A stretch of 64,000 nt of DNA. It comes from Pogonophryne albipinna. Its lineage: Eukaryota; Chordata; Actinopteri; Perciformes; Artedidraconidae. The notes below the pieces were generated by a model. That model was not told the origin of the DNA. It ran no database searches and saw only the letters and a list, made by a program, of their open reading frames with translations. Positions 41,262-52,029 of the stretch are shown here, one piece after another. Where the stretch lies: NCBI GenBank assembly GCA_028583405.1, contig CM053259.1, positions 19,319,594-19,383,593 on the forward strand, read 5' to 3'. The stretch's first letter is position 1, and each line of letters starts with the position of its first letter. The translations under genes were made by a program, and so were the position numbers.

Positions 41262-41388
41262 GATGACAGTGATGGGATCCCGTGGTCGGAGGAGCGGGTT
41301 ATGCGAAAGGTGCTTTACCTCTCCCTAAAGGAGTTTAGGAGTGCACAGAAACGGCAGCTGGATGGCCACGGAACCCCAAACTCCAATG
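41262..41388 (+). CDS. jarid2: jarid2 internal coding exon, N-terminal ubiquitin-interacting segment
   Basis: JARID2 is a nuclear, DNA-binding, catalytically inactive Jumonji protein that recruits and stimulates PRC2 (EZH2, EED, SUZ12) for H3K27 methylation. This exon reads [12 protein letters not shown], then [12 protein letters not shown], which closely matches the N-terminus of vertebrate JARID2 just after the conserved MSKERPKRNIIQKKY start. The YLSLKEF stretch belongs to the ubiquitin-interacting motif reported to bind H2AK119ub1. The exon is 127 nt: it opens in phase 0 with GAT GAC after a pyrimidine-rich tract ending tttctgcag, and closes in phase 1 with AATG before the donor gtaagt. 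An in-frame ATG at 41250 lies in the intron and is not a start. The translation start is outside the window upstream. Seen: sequence match and splice sites. Known: PRC2 role. Not resolved: the a or b paralogue. Confidence 0.97.
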
Positions 41389-43636
41389 GTAAGTTCATAT
41401 ATTTGTTCTTAATGCATGGTAACAGTACCGCTGTGTATGTGTGTTCGGACACCTGATATATCAGATGTGTATATTTGTAAATGCCTTCTTTGCCATGGTA
41501 TTATATTTTTTTTGAGAAATCAATACGACATGGCCAATAAAAAGAAATAAAGCAAACTGATAAATACAATACAATATTTGTAACAAAAGTTTAATAGAGA
41601 GTTCAATTCTATCATATACAGCAAGGCAAATACATTTAAATAAAAGTAATTTGATCTCTTGCAGTGTACTGTATATAATTAAGGGGTGTCTTGTAATGTG
41701 GGCATTTCAAATGTTGAAAACGTTTTCTTTGTTTTGGTGAAATGAAAGCACAGAAACTGCTGTTCTAGCATTTTGCACAGTTAATGTCAGGGTTGCCAGT
41801 TTTGTCTGGCTTGGCTGACATTAACGTCTCAGCCTCGCTCTTCATTGGTTTAATTGAAGGCGACAGTTGTATTGGGCTGTTTGTAAGTGGAGTCTAAGCA
41901 TGTTTACTTTGACCACAGAACCTGATTTCACTTAACATAGAGAAAGTCCAATGAGAGCAGATGATCAAGGTCTCTGATTTTCCTTTTGTTGTGGCTCAGT
42001 GGGCACCGAGCGGCAGTCTTTCACTCTGCTGGTTCAGTGTCACATCCTCAATGGAACCCTTGAACTGAAAGTATTTCCCACTAGTTCTGTTGTTTACACA
42101 TTTAAACAGGACCTCAACAATGCCTCTCAAAAGAAAGACTGTAGAAGTGTTGTTAATCTGTTCCAGCTTGCACTTTTACACACATTTTCACATGGACAGA
42201 TGAATACTTAAAGTTGTTTAGTTAGACATACATCCATCTGCTACAGTAACAGTTAAGGGATTTTGCATTTAGGACATTTAGGCTAAAACAACATTAGATT
42301 AGTGAGAGCACTGGGTATGAACATCATTTTTATGAACCAAGCTGCTACCATGTCTTTGTTTGACACTGGTGCTCCATCACACAAAAAAGCCTCTGCATGC
42401 CAACAACGGAGATTTTGAACTTCACACGTGCCTCAGAAGCTATTCTCAGCTGACATTAACACAACCTAGACATGGAAAGAAAGGAAACGGGAGGAAAAAA
42501 TAGCCTCTGAAAGTTCACGCCCAGCAGAAGAAGCCAGTCAGTCATCCAGCAGACAGACGGAGGGAAGTCTCTTTTGAAATGTAGCTTTTATACCTAGCGT
42601 TAGTTTTTCTTCCCTATTTTTTCCCTTATTATATATTTCCTCACACCTTCCTTTCTCCTCGCTCTGTCTGTGCCCCCTCCCCTCCCTGTAGCTAGTGTAT
42701 CTCTGTGTCTGTCTGGCATCTCATAGCTGCCACTCCAGAGCTCCTCAGGGCCTTTTAAGCCGCCGCGGGTAGCTGACCTTATCGCCTGAATAAAAATGAC
42801 TCATTAGAAAGCGTTGGCGGCCCGTGGTGCCGGGGGTAACGGCAGCAGCCCGCGCTGACACAAAAGGGAGCCCAGCTGAATAGATGGGCCCTGCTGTTTT
42901 AGAGCACTATGGGTTAGCAAGGCTTTGGAGGTTGTACGAGCCGCACAGTTTCCCCTCTCACATTGACGTTGCGGTGAAACTGTCAGCCATTTTGGAAGAT
43001 CACACTCAGCGTGCGTTACATCCTGAATGGGCAGCCCCTGCTGTTTTAGAGGACTGTGGGTTAGAGAGCTTGGGCTTATGTTAAGGCCAGACATGTGCCA
43101 CTGTTTTCTGTCTCCATTTTGCAGTGTGATCATGCATGTACTTGATCCATTAATATGTTGTAGAGAAGATGATGGATTAGAGATGACTGTCATATCTAAC
43201 GGATTAGTCAGTCAATGCTTTACTTGATTGGCAGAACAATTCCATAATTGTTTAATAGGCAAAATGTCAAACAGCTTGTCAAATTTGTTCTGTTTGATAT
43301 TGTTATGAATGTGATTTTTGTTGTTGTGGGTTTTAGACTGATAGGAAACCATACACCATTTTAAGGCATTGCCTTGGGCTCTCGGAAATTAACATTTTCA
43401 CAATTGTATATATTTATAGAAATATAAAATTTTAGTCAAAAAATTATAAATTATTTTGCTGATTATTATCTGAATCACTTAATTAACCTGCAAATATTCA
43501 CACTTGAGTACAATACAGTTGTTGCTATTCTTGGTTAAACAGTGGTTGGTCTGTTTTTTCCCCCAGAATTGGGTAATTTTTGTATTATAATAATAGAAAA
43601 CCTATTAATAATACAAACTTGTTTTGTATTAAACTG
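41389..43636. other. Intronic DNA between the first and second exons in the window
   Basis: No further exon is supported. A 29-bp segment beginning ccctgctgttttagag occurs twice as a direct repeat with two mismatches (42889-42917 and 43036-43064). The open frame at 41999-42211 has no jarid2 similarity. Confidence 0.6.
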
Positions 43637-43706
43637 CTAATCATTACAGCTCTTATTTAAAGAATATATATATATATATTCTTTAAATAAGAGCTGTAAT
43701 GATTAG
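43637..43706. repeat. Perfect 70-bp AT-rich palindrome
   Basis: The 35-bp left arm begins ctaatcattacagctcttat, and the right arm is its exact complement, ending gattag. The centre is an alternating AT run, so there is no spacer. DNA like this extrudes cruciforms and is prone to rearrangement. It directly abuts the AT minisatellite that follows. Confidence 0.95.
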
Positions 43707-43868
43707 ATATATATATATATATAGATATATATATATATAGATATATATATATATAGATATATATATATATAGATATATATATATAGATATATATATATAG
43801 ATATATATATATATAGATATATATATATATATATAGATATATATAGATATATATAGATATATTTCTAG
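43707..43868. repeat. AT-rich minisatellite, units of agatatatatat type
   Basis: Short units of alternating AT broken by a regularly spaced G (tag) run for about 160 bp, with unit lengths of roughly 10 to 18 bases. The poly Ile-Tyr open frames over it are artefacts. Confidence 0.93.
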
Positions 43869-43949
43869 ATAACCATCCAACATCTGGGGAAATATGTGTC
43901 ATCTGATGGAAGGTGATAACAGATATACCTACTTTAAGCAGCATTTGTC

Positions 43950-45010
43950 TTCCTCCCAAGGCATCTGTCTCCATCTTTTCCTCCCCACATACCTCCATCC
44001 ATCCCCAGTCTCAGACTCTGTCTCTCTCCTCCTCTTTTCTCCGTCACTGTGTGGCAGCAGTGGCTATCTGTTTTAAAGGGGGTGTGGCAGTCTGTCAGTC
44101 GGCTGTGTGTCCCACCCAGCCTTCTCCCTGCCATAGCCAGCAATCATGCCATCTCCCCGGCCACTTTGCCTCTCACTGTTGGCAGCCGTCCATCTATGTG
44201 TCCATCACACTTCCTGCTTCTCCCGCTCTCTGCCTGCATTATTTAACAAATGACATTATGCCCTTCTGTGTCCCGGTTCCTGCCCTTCTCCCACTCCATC
44301 GCAGCCTCATTCTTCCTCTCCTTTTTTCTCCTCCCTGTCTCCCTCCATGCGTCCGTCCTTCCGGTTGTCTCTCCCCGATGCAGGGTTTCATTACACATCA
44401 ATAGGACTCTGGTTACTGCCTTCTCCGCAAGCTCCTGTCTCCTCTCTCCCTCCCGCTGCTCAATCTACTCGATTATGTATCTTCACACCCCCGCCCCTCC
44501 TCACCATAGCCCCTTTTTCCCTCCTGCATCATCCATCCGTCTCTGTCTCCCTCTTTTCTCACAATCTCCCTCTTTTCCGCTTTGTCCTTCCTGTCCTCTG
44601 CTCCCGTCTGTCTTAACTACCTACAATATCTGTCACCCAAACCCACCCTCCTTCTTCCTCCATTCATCCTCCATCGCCACCCTCCCTTCCTTACCCTCTG
44701 TCCTGTTTCCCACCCTTCCTCTCCTGTTCTCCGAATCGTTAAAGCTGTATCTTCTTCCTGTACCTCCTTACCTCGCCACATCTCCCTGCTAGACTCGTCT
44801 GTGCCTCGGTTTTCCCCTGCCATCCTTTTTCCTTTCTCCCTCTCCATTTCCCTGAGTGCTGTTGATGGAGGAGCTGGCTGCTGGCCAAAGCCAGAAGGGG
44901 GTGAAGAGAGAGGGCTCACTGTTTGCCCATTTCTCTGACTGTCCCCTATCTTTCTCTTTCTGTCTGCTTCACTCAGGACCTGCCGCTCCCACCCTTTTTT
45001 ATGCACGCTC
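43950..45010. repeat. Pyrimidine-rich low-complexity tract, about 1 kb
   Basis: The + strand is dominated by C and T (ctccctc, cttcctcc and similar) with few purine runs. This keeps stop codons rare and creates long but meaningless Ser/Pro/Leu-rich frames (for example 43913-44404 and 44250-44792). No conserved protein motif is visible in them. Confidence 0.75.
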
Positions 45011-46559
45011 TCCCCTTTCCTTCAGCTCTCACTCTGCTGTCACTTGGCTGTCTGTCTGTATTTCCCATGCTGCCAGCTCTTTGCACGGCCAGTGTCAGCC
45101 ATGGCAGCTTGAACACCGTGTGGCCGCTCTATTCTCCCTCTCTGGAAAACCAGCAGAGAGACAGATTGAAGGTGGGATAAAAGGAAATGAAAAATATGAC
45201 CACAGTAGACGAAAGAGGTAGAGTTTAGGTCTCGAGTACAATATCTATTTTGTCCTTGCAAGCTTTTTTATATAACCATCACAGAACCCCATCCTTCCCT
45301 TTTGATGCTTGCACACTTCTTTGGTTGCTTTTGTTCTGGCTTGTGGTAAGTGTCATGCAACATTGTTAGGTCCAACTCTGTAACAGAGAGCAATATATTT
45401 GTAGCGGTTGGAAATCCTCTTGCCAGGCAGTCAATTCTTCTGCTTGTACTCTGAAAAGCTTCTGGGAATGGATACTACGGGGAGTTTCCCTAAAATAAAA
45501 CTACCCATTGTTTATTTTTATATTATCCAGCAGTTTGAACTGTATACAGACCCAGAGGATCACTTGAACAAAGGGCATGGAATATAATTGTAGTGCTCTT
45601 GTTTACTAGAGGGAAGGAAGGATTAAAGTGTTGTTAATCATTAGAAATCCTACTGCTATTAGTACAGACGTCTTTCTTTAAGAGCCAATAGCCAAAGACA
45701 GATTCAATCCATATATCTGCTAACCTAAAAAAAATTAAGCATTTTACCAGAGCTATCTACATTCTAGGCCCTATGTGGTTTCCTGTACATTATCTATTGC
45801 ACATCCTGTTTGTAAGTGCACTCAAGCACCTATAAGAGGACTCTTTTACCCCCATTATGAGTGTCTTTCCTATAGTATGACTATCTGCTGCAGCCCACAC
45901 TAATAGGCTCCTCTCAGCCCTGTGATACGCTATGTTACGCGGCTCACTCCCTCCTGCCCTCTCGAGACTTTGAGGTGAACATAGTGAGGCGATGAGCTTA
46001 GTTAAGCACGCATAAATTTGATTAGAAACCCCCTCCCCCCACAGGAGCAGCATTTCCCTCCGCTGCCCCATCCCATCCCAGGCTTAACCTCCTCTGCACC
46101 ACCCACCTCATGTCGTAGGCCTCCAGGAGCTTGAGTTTAGGCCCCATTGCCTTCCTTCCACACAGACTCATCCCCAGCCCTTTGCCTTCCCAAGATTCCC
46201 AGCTCTAGCCCTCAGATGGGCAATCATGTGCAACCAGCATATGTCAAACAACTCTTTGGAGGAAAGGGGGGAATACGTGGAGGGAAGGAGGGAGTGGAGG
46301 AGAGAAAAAGAAGGGAGGGTGGAATGAGGCCCTGCCTGTTTGTTTGTGTTCTGTGGGGACATCATGCGTCAGTCATTTTCTGAGCACAATTAAAGTTAAT
46401 GAGCTATTTCGTTTTTTTTGCTCTGGTGCAATTTTAACTGCCAAAACACAGAAGTCGTGATAAGAATCTTTGCACCATTTCCTCGTTATAGCGCCTCATG
46501 TAATTATCATTTTCAATCATTTTTTTTTTTACTATGATAAATTAAATACTGAACAATTC
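45011..46559. other. Intronic DNA without recognised genes
   Basis: No exon, RNA or transposon was recognised. There is a short purine-rich stretch near 46258-46325. Confidence 0.6.
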
Positions 46560-46563
46560 TTAA

Positions 46564-47071
46564 AGGGGACCTATCATGCAAAATGCACTTTTGTACGTCT
46601 TTTATACATGAATATGTGTCGCCGGTGTGTCAGGGAACTCACCAAGTGTCAGAAAACACAACCTTCTCTCTTTTCCTCCATACCCAAATCTCTAAAAATG
46701 GATCTGATACAGACTGATACAGATTTGAAATATCTCTGACGTCAGAAATGAGGAGCTCCGCCTATATGGGCAACTCTCCACCTATCAGGAGGAGACAGCC
46801 ACGGCCATTGCCGGTCGAAAGCACTGGGGACGCTGTAGTACATATGCCAGGCCTGTAGGTGGCGCTGTAGTCTGCAACAAAAGCAGCGAACAAGACTTCT
46901 CACAGATTCAGCCCTTGCAAAAACAGGGCTAAAGAAGAGCAAATGGAGCGAAATGAGGCATGGCTAAAATGCATCATCGGTTTGGTATTTTGAAAAAAAA
47001 ACTTTGCAGACATGTTTTATATAGGTATGGCCCTACAATCTATTATTCAATTATAGCATGATAGGTCCACT
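46564..47071. mobile_element. MITE, 508 bp, TTAA target duplication (piggyBac/Kolobok-like)
   Basis: The inverted ends are AGGGGACCTATCATGC on the left and the near-complement GCATGATAGGTCCACT on the right. TTAA lies directly outside both ends (46560-46563 and 47072-47075), as for piggyBac and Kolobok elements. There is no transposase; overlapping open frames are short. Similar TTAAAGGGGACCTAT-type ends are, from memory, common in fish genomes, but I cannot name the family without a library search. It carries a CTCF-like motif at 46852-46864. Confidence 0.88.
46852..46864 (+). promoter_or_regulatory. CTCF-like motif inside the TTAA MITE
   Basis: CCTGTAGGTGGCG followed by CT matches the CTCF core CCASYAGRKGGCR at 12 of 13 positions and continues with the GCGCT tail common in strong sites. 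It lies in a transposable element, a known source of CTCF sites in vertebrates. Occupancy is unknown. Confidence 0.4.
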
Positions 47072-47175
47072 TTAAGTTCATTCTCAACACACTGGGTATC
47101 TCTCCCAAATGCAGATTTAAGGTGGAACTTTGAAGTCCTTTAAGGGAAACTCTTGATTGATTAATGACTAGTGGA

Positions 47176-48284
47176 TAGGGGTGTAACTGTTCACAGAAGT
47201 CACGGTTCGGGTCATACCTCGGTTTGGGGGTAACGGTTCGGTACAACAAGGAAAAGCAAAAAAAAGTCCCAAATGCAAAAAAAAATGTTGCTGTTATTTA
47301 TTTGTAACCGTAGTGCAAGTTTTGGTATGAAAATAAGAAGCTCTAACATTTGGAATCATTAACTGTATTACACAGTGAAAAACAAACTACAAACAGTAAC
47401 ACACACACACACACACACAGATGGCCATAGTATTTATAATGGATGTCAAACAAAAAGGTTAAATAAGCTGTACAACTAAAAAGAATGTCTTGAAAATATT
47501 AAAATAAATAATAAGAAAGTGTTTCAATCACAATCAATAAAAGGCAATACAGAACTATATAACATCTCCTGATGTCAAAATATAAAATAAATACAATGAT
47601 AAATATAAAACAAAATAAAATCTGTACCTTTAGGAGCAATGTCTAACATGTGTAATTAACTTGTGTGAGGCCATTATGTCTAAATAAAGGTACTCAAGCT
47701 TTACTCTATTTTCAAGTTTTTCTTCAGAAAGATGAGTTTGTCTATTGTCAGTAGTGAGGGCAGATCTGTTGGCGGTAACTATGTCACCTGCCGTCGAGAA
47801 AACCCCCTCGCTGGGGACTGAGACTGACTCGGATGTGATTGAGCATGTTTGACGTGGTGTTACCAATAGCATACCGCATCGCTGTCGAACAACGCCGACA
47901 CACCGTCCTCGTCCGATCCACAACTCGCTCCCCATCATTGTTGTAGTCCACAGGGAACCCAAAATGTTCCCACACAGCTGATTTAAAAGAAGCAGGTGGG
48001 TCTTCTAGCTCCTGTGTGTTGTGTGAACTCGCCTTAGCTAGGCTACTAAATGTTCTTCTTCATGTATTGTTTTCGTTTTGTTGTGTTTTGTTCTTGTTCT
48101 TCATTTGTTATTTACGGGCGGCTGGCTTTTAGGCGCAATACCGCCCCCTGGATTATAAATAGTGTAATACTGCCCTGAGTGACAGACTTTTTTCCCACTC
48201 GTAAAAAAAAGGCGTATTCGCCGTGTGACTGCATGTGCCGAACCGTGACTGTACGGGACGAATACGGATACCGTTACACCCCTA
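47176..48284 (-). mobile_element. hAT deletion derivative, 1109 bp, perfect 8-bp TSD
   Basis: The ends are TAGGGGTGTAAC in inverted orientation, with the 8-bp duplication ctagtgga exact on both sides (47168-47175 and 48285-48292). On the minus strand it keeps a BED zinc-finger N-terminus and a C-terminal dimerisation segment, with the catalytic core deleted. A short (CA)n lies at 47401-47420. The ends share the TAGGG start with the other two hAT copies but differ after that, so the three are separate families. Confidence 0.95.
47630..48030 (-). pseudogene. hAT (ZBED-type) transposase remnant, core deleted, frameshifted
   Basis: One frame reads PPASFKSAVWEHFGFPVDY, with CRRC about 30 residues further on and LNHIR about 17 residues after that. 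This is a BED zinc finger (aromatic W-x-x-F, CxxC, then the first histidine), cut off just before the last zinc ligand would be expected. A second frame continues with SVPSEGVFSTAGDIVTANR, the hAT dimerisation signature, and runs to a stop near 47630. The roughly 400-500 residues that hold the DDE catalytic domain are missing. The product would be non-functional as a transposase. Confidence 0.85.
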
Positions 48285-48292
48285 CTAGTGGA

Positions 48293-50096
48293 TGCGAGTC
48301 TTCCGTGCCAATCATGGCATTATTAGGCTGTGATTCACTCCTGGCCTATAGACTTGTAGGCAACATAAAGCATTGCCAGCAGTGTGATGGCCTTACTCAT
48401 CACGCCGGCGCCTGTTCACTTTCTGACCGCAACCGTGCATGTGTGATGACTGTATCTCCGGCTTACAGGTACTGGCCTGCCCTGCCTGTGTGAGAAAAGC
48501 CAAACTGCCAGCATGTCTATGCAATGATGTGAAAGTATGGCTGTGTGTGCTTATTCAGCCCAAAGCACATTTATAAATCTCAGTTAAATCATGTGTTTGA
48601 AAACTCCTTTTACCTGCTCATCTTCATCCTGTCTCCTACACTGTCATTGATCTTCCTACTCCTCTCCTTGTCCCGTTTTTCATACTCGACACAATGCCTG
48701 GGCTTGTTAAACAGTAGCCTCATCGCTAACAGGCTATCATTCAAGTTGCCACTTATCCTAACCCGCGCTCCACTGTCGTTATTATCTTAATTTATTTTCC
48801 TCTTTGACACCCACCATTAGGAGTTAGCGGTGTAGGGTGATTGACACATACCTCCGAAGCATCTGTCAAATGGAATTTCACTGGCTGTGCTAGCAATGAG
48901 CTAAGAATCCCTGAACCAATGAGAACGTGAGAGCCACGTTGAAAGGTGAAGGAGAATAATTGTGACTGCTTCGTTCTTGGTTAAACAAACAACCTCTAGC
49001 CTAAATGGTCATGAGTCATCAGTTTGTTTTTGCAAAATGAAGGTGAATAATTGAACAACCTGCCACACCAAAGTCCACTCAGGCATGAATACTTGTCAAA
49101 ACTGGTCAAATGGGATGCACAACTGTCAGTGTTGAATGTTTGATTGCAGCATACAGCTGACAGTATTGGTGCAATTTTAAACATGTGACTGCCCCTCTGT
49201 CTGCTTGGCAGTTCCCGCAGTCTTAATTTTTCACAAACTCTTTGAAAAGCTTTGAACCTCGCCAGTTGTTTCCCTGATAAGTTTGCTCATTCAGGCACCA
49301 ATGTTGAATCAGACAGTCCTGACACATTCCAAGAACGGCAACAACTGCCCGGGAGGAAATCAAGCCTTGTGATATCTATTTAATTTGGTTGTCTCTCTTA
49401 ATTACCATTGACTTCCACTCTTCTGTTTGACCTCATTTGAATTCTCTGCGCCTGTTCTTGCTTTTGATTTCAGAATCTGTCTGGGGGCTTATTTTGTTTG
49501 TCTGAGATGCTTGCTAAATATTTAATTAGGGCTCTGTCAATTGGGCTCACCAAGAACGTCAAGTCCAGCAATAACTGTTCACTTCTCTCTCTGCCTCGGG
49601 CCTGTTTTTCCTTTTTTTTTTAATTCTTTGTCAAAGGGCAGTCATCACGTACGTCAGCAGAGAAAAGCAGTTGCAATTGACAAGCGGAAATGTGGACAGG
49701 AAAATGAATAAATAATGCTCTCCTCACTCCAAAACAAGTCCCCATGATGCTGCAATAGTTTCAATACATGATGTGGAGGGCTATGTGAGTTGTCATAAGT
49801 CACAAACACTGAATGGAAGGTGCCACAGTTTTTGCATTGACTGCTAAAGTCTTTGGCTCAGGAGCTTGGTGTATTTGTACTGTTCAAATCTCTTGATCAC
49901 CTTCTCTTTCTGTCTTTCTTTCATTCTGCCCCCTTTAAGCTAAAACCAAACATTTTCTAGTGCATCAAATAAACATACAAAATACTTTTTCCAACATTCT
50001 CATATGAAAACAATGTGTGTTCCCCCAGAGATTAGGTTTATAACAATGTGAAGCCCTGTGAAATATTTGATGTTGACCCTTGCCTTCTTTTCTCAG
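48293..50096. other. Intronic DNA upstream of the second exon
   Basis: No exon or transposon was recognised. The part around 49200-49560 is AT-rich and of higher complexity than its surroundings, with TTAATTA-like motifs, but conservation cannot be judged from one genome. Confidence 0.5.
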
Positions 50097-50220
50097 GTTC
50101 TCTAGCCAATGGGCAGCTGAACGGCTCGGGGTCAAAGGGCAGCCACAAAGAAGATGGGTCCTTGCGCTCTCAGGGACATGGGAGCCACGAGTATACTGAG
50201 GATGGTCCTCCAAAAAAGAG
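50097..50220 (+). CDS. jarid2: jarid2 internal coding exon, acidic/Gly-Ser linker
   Basis: This 124-nt exon has the acceptor tctcag at 50091-50096 and the donor gtgagg from 50221. Its first two bases complete the split glycine codon left by the exon ending at 41388. It then reads SLANGQLNGSGSKGSHKED and, after 16 further residues, TEDGPPKKR, ending two bases into an arginine codon that is completed at 63458. The middle is low-complexity and diverges from mammals, where the same stretch is a longer Ser/Asp/Glu-rich linker. The last residues (acidic, then GP, then basic) are the conserved part. Splicing to the next exon creates [13 protein letters not shown], which resembles a nuclear localisation signal. 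The frame is open throughout only with these two junctions, which supports the exon despite the weak conservation. Confidence 0.95.
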
Positions 50221-51961
50221 GTGAGGCAGTGTGTATTCATGTGTGTGTGTGTGTGTGTGTAAGGTTCCTAATCCACCCGCTTGGTGTCTGCAAACGTGAG
50301 TTCACACCAAAGGCTTTCTGATACTCCCGAGTGTGAACGTGCAAGGTTGCATGAGTCATAATAAACTTTGCACAATTCAATTTCCTGAGTAGATTGCACA
50401 TGGTATCAGCTGTTTCAATGTTACTACACTGTTTACACACATGCTTTATCTTCCCCTTTTATAAAGGCACTCTCTTTGCTCTGTGTTGTTCATGCTTTCA
50501 GGTTCACAAAGCTTCCCATGTATTCGCTCTAACAACATTTAAAGCAAAATCAATTAAAAGTGCTTTTATTTATATACTTGGAGTATGCACTCTCTTCCAA
50601 ATGTCTCACCCTTACTGCCTCCCTCATAAGTGTGTGCAGTAAAACACTTGCAGAAGAGCTAGTCATCCATTAGTTATACTAGAGGATGACAGTCAACAAG
50701 GAAGTGTAAATAGTACCACCCTTTAAAGAGCGCAGAGGTCTTCTAATGAGCTCACCCCCTCATCTTTTCACGCAAATGCCATTTCAGTCACTTATAATTA
50801 GCCACTTAAAGGAATGTTGCCATGCATTTCCAAATTAATCATTTAAAAATGTAACTTGTTGCAGAGGACAATAAGCTGTTAATATCCACCCGGCATATTT
50901 CTTTAAAAAGGCGTTTATATCCCAAGTTAATTATTGGAATGGATTTGGTCTGTGAATTTTATTTCAGAGGGATTGGAACAAAACACTGCTCTCTCTTTTG
51001 GAAAAGGTTCTTAGGAAATGGAATAAAGGGTGTTGGGAAAATGTGAGGCTTATTCGGCATGAAGCAGATTTTGAAATCACAGGCTGGAAAATATGATTTA
51101 CAAACAATCATGTTCTATAGAGTGTACAGCAGATTAAAATGGCTGGTGTGTTTCTCAAAGCGGATGTTTTTCCTCTTTCTCAACACCACATGCACTCACA
51201 CATAATACAGTACACAATTACATTCATGCTTACTTTTTCAGACCTCTTTTCTTGTATTATTACTATACTGTAGGTGGCAGGTGTGTGTATGTGAGCGTGG
51301 GTGCTTGCCCGTGTGCTTGTTTTGTTCTTCTGCTGGTCTCTCTCACACACACACTGACAGGGCATCAAAGCATCAGTGTAAAGCTAGGGGCGGAGTCTGG
51401 GGGCTGGACAGCAGCAGATGTCCCTCTGTAATGAGCAGCCCATACAGGCTCCATTCACTGCGTGTCAAGCACCTGCCTGAGTCCTGCTAGCTGTCATTGG
51501 ATACTGTAACCTCCAAATCTGAGCATGGTCATTCCAACCTTTCATCTACCTGGCTTTGAAACAGAAGAGCGTGCCTCTGAAGCAGCTGATAAGAAATGTG
51601 TAGTATTTCGAAGAGATTGTTTAAGACACGTTCAATTTAGAGACCTTGCAGACTTTGACATTTATGGAAATCGAATATGGGGTTGACTAAAAAAATGCAG
51701 GTAGTCGGAAACCTTATCTTAATGACAGGATATTATGAACTTGGATCTCTTGGACTGTAATTATAATGGGCATCCCCTGACTGAATAAGAGTTGTTAAAT
51801 GTAAGCCATTGGTCATAAAATAATAACAAAGCTTTAACACGCCTACCTATAAAATGAGGAAAAAATATCATACTTTTATTCTGTTAGCTCGGATAGCCTG
51901 TAGCGCTGTGTTGTTAAGTGTAGTTCAGATCGAGGCCAGCTTGCTCCATGGTTTTCATTAG

Positions 51962-51963
<2 letters not shown>
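50221..51963. other. Intronic DNA downstream of the second exon
   Basis: A (TG)n run of about 10 units lies at 50239-50260, just after the donor site. Nothing else was recognised. Confidence 0.6.

Positions 51964-52027
<64 letters not shown>
51964..52027. repeat. (CA)n microsatellite, 64 bp
   Basis: A pure CA run of 32 units that gives a chance poly Cys-Val tail to an open frame on the minus strand. Confidence 0.97.

Positions 52028-52029
<2 letters not shown>

Noticed and set aside
41999..42211. Possible extra jarid2 exon after a CAG at about 41998
   Set aside because: No similarity to JARID2, and the exons at 41388 and 50097 already join in frame across a split glycine codon.
43707..43868. 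CRISPR-like or regulatory tandem array
   Set aside because: Units are simple AT dinucleotides with no distinct spacers; it is an ordinary minisatellite in a eukaryotic intron.
44250..44792. 180-codon Ser/Pro/Leu-rich open frame
   Set aside because: It lies in the pyrimidine-rich tract where stop codons are rare; no conserved domain, no splice context, and other frames are equally open.
47630..47962. Domesticated ZBED-like host gene
   Set aside because: It lies between hAT ends with exact 8-bp duplications, the catalytic core is missing and the two parts are in different frames.
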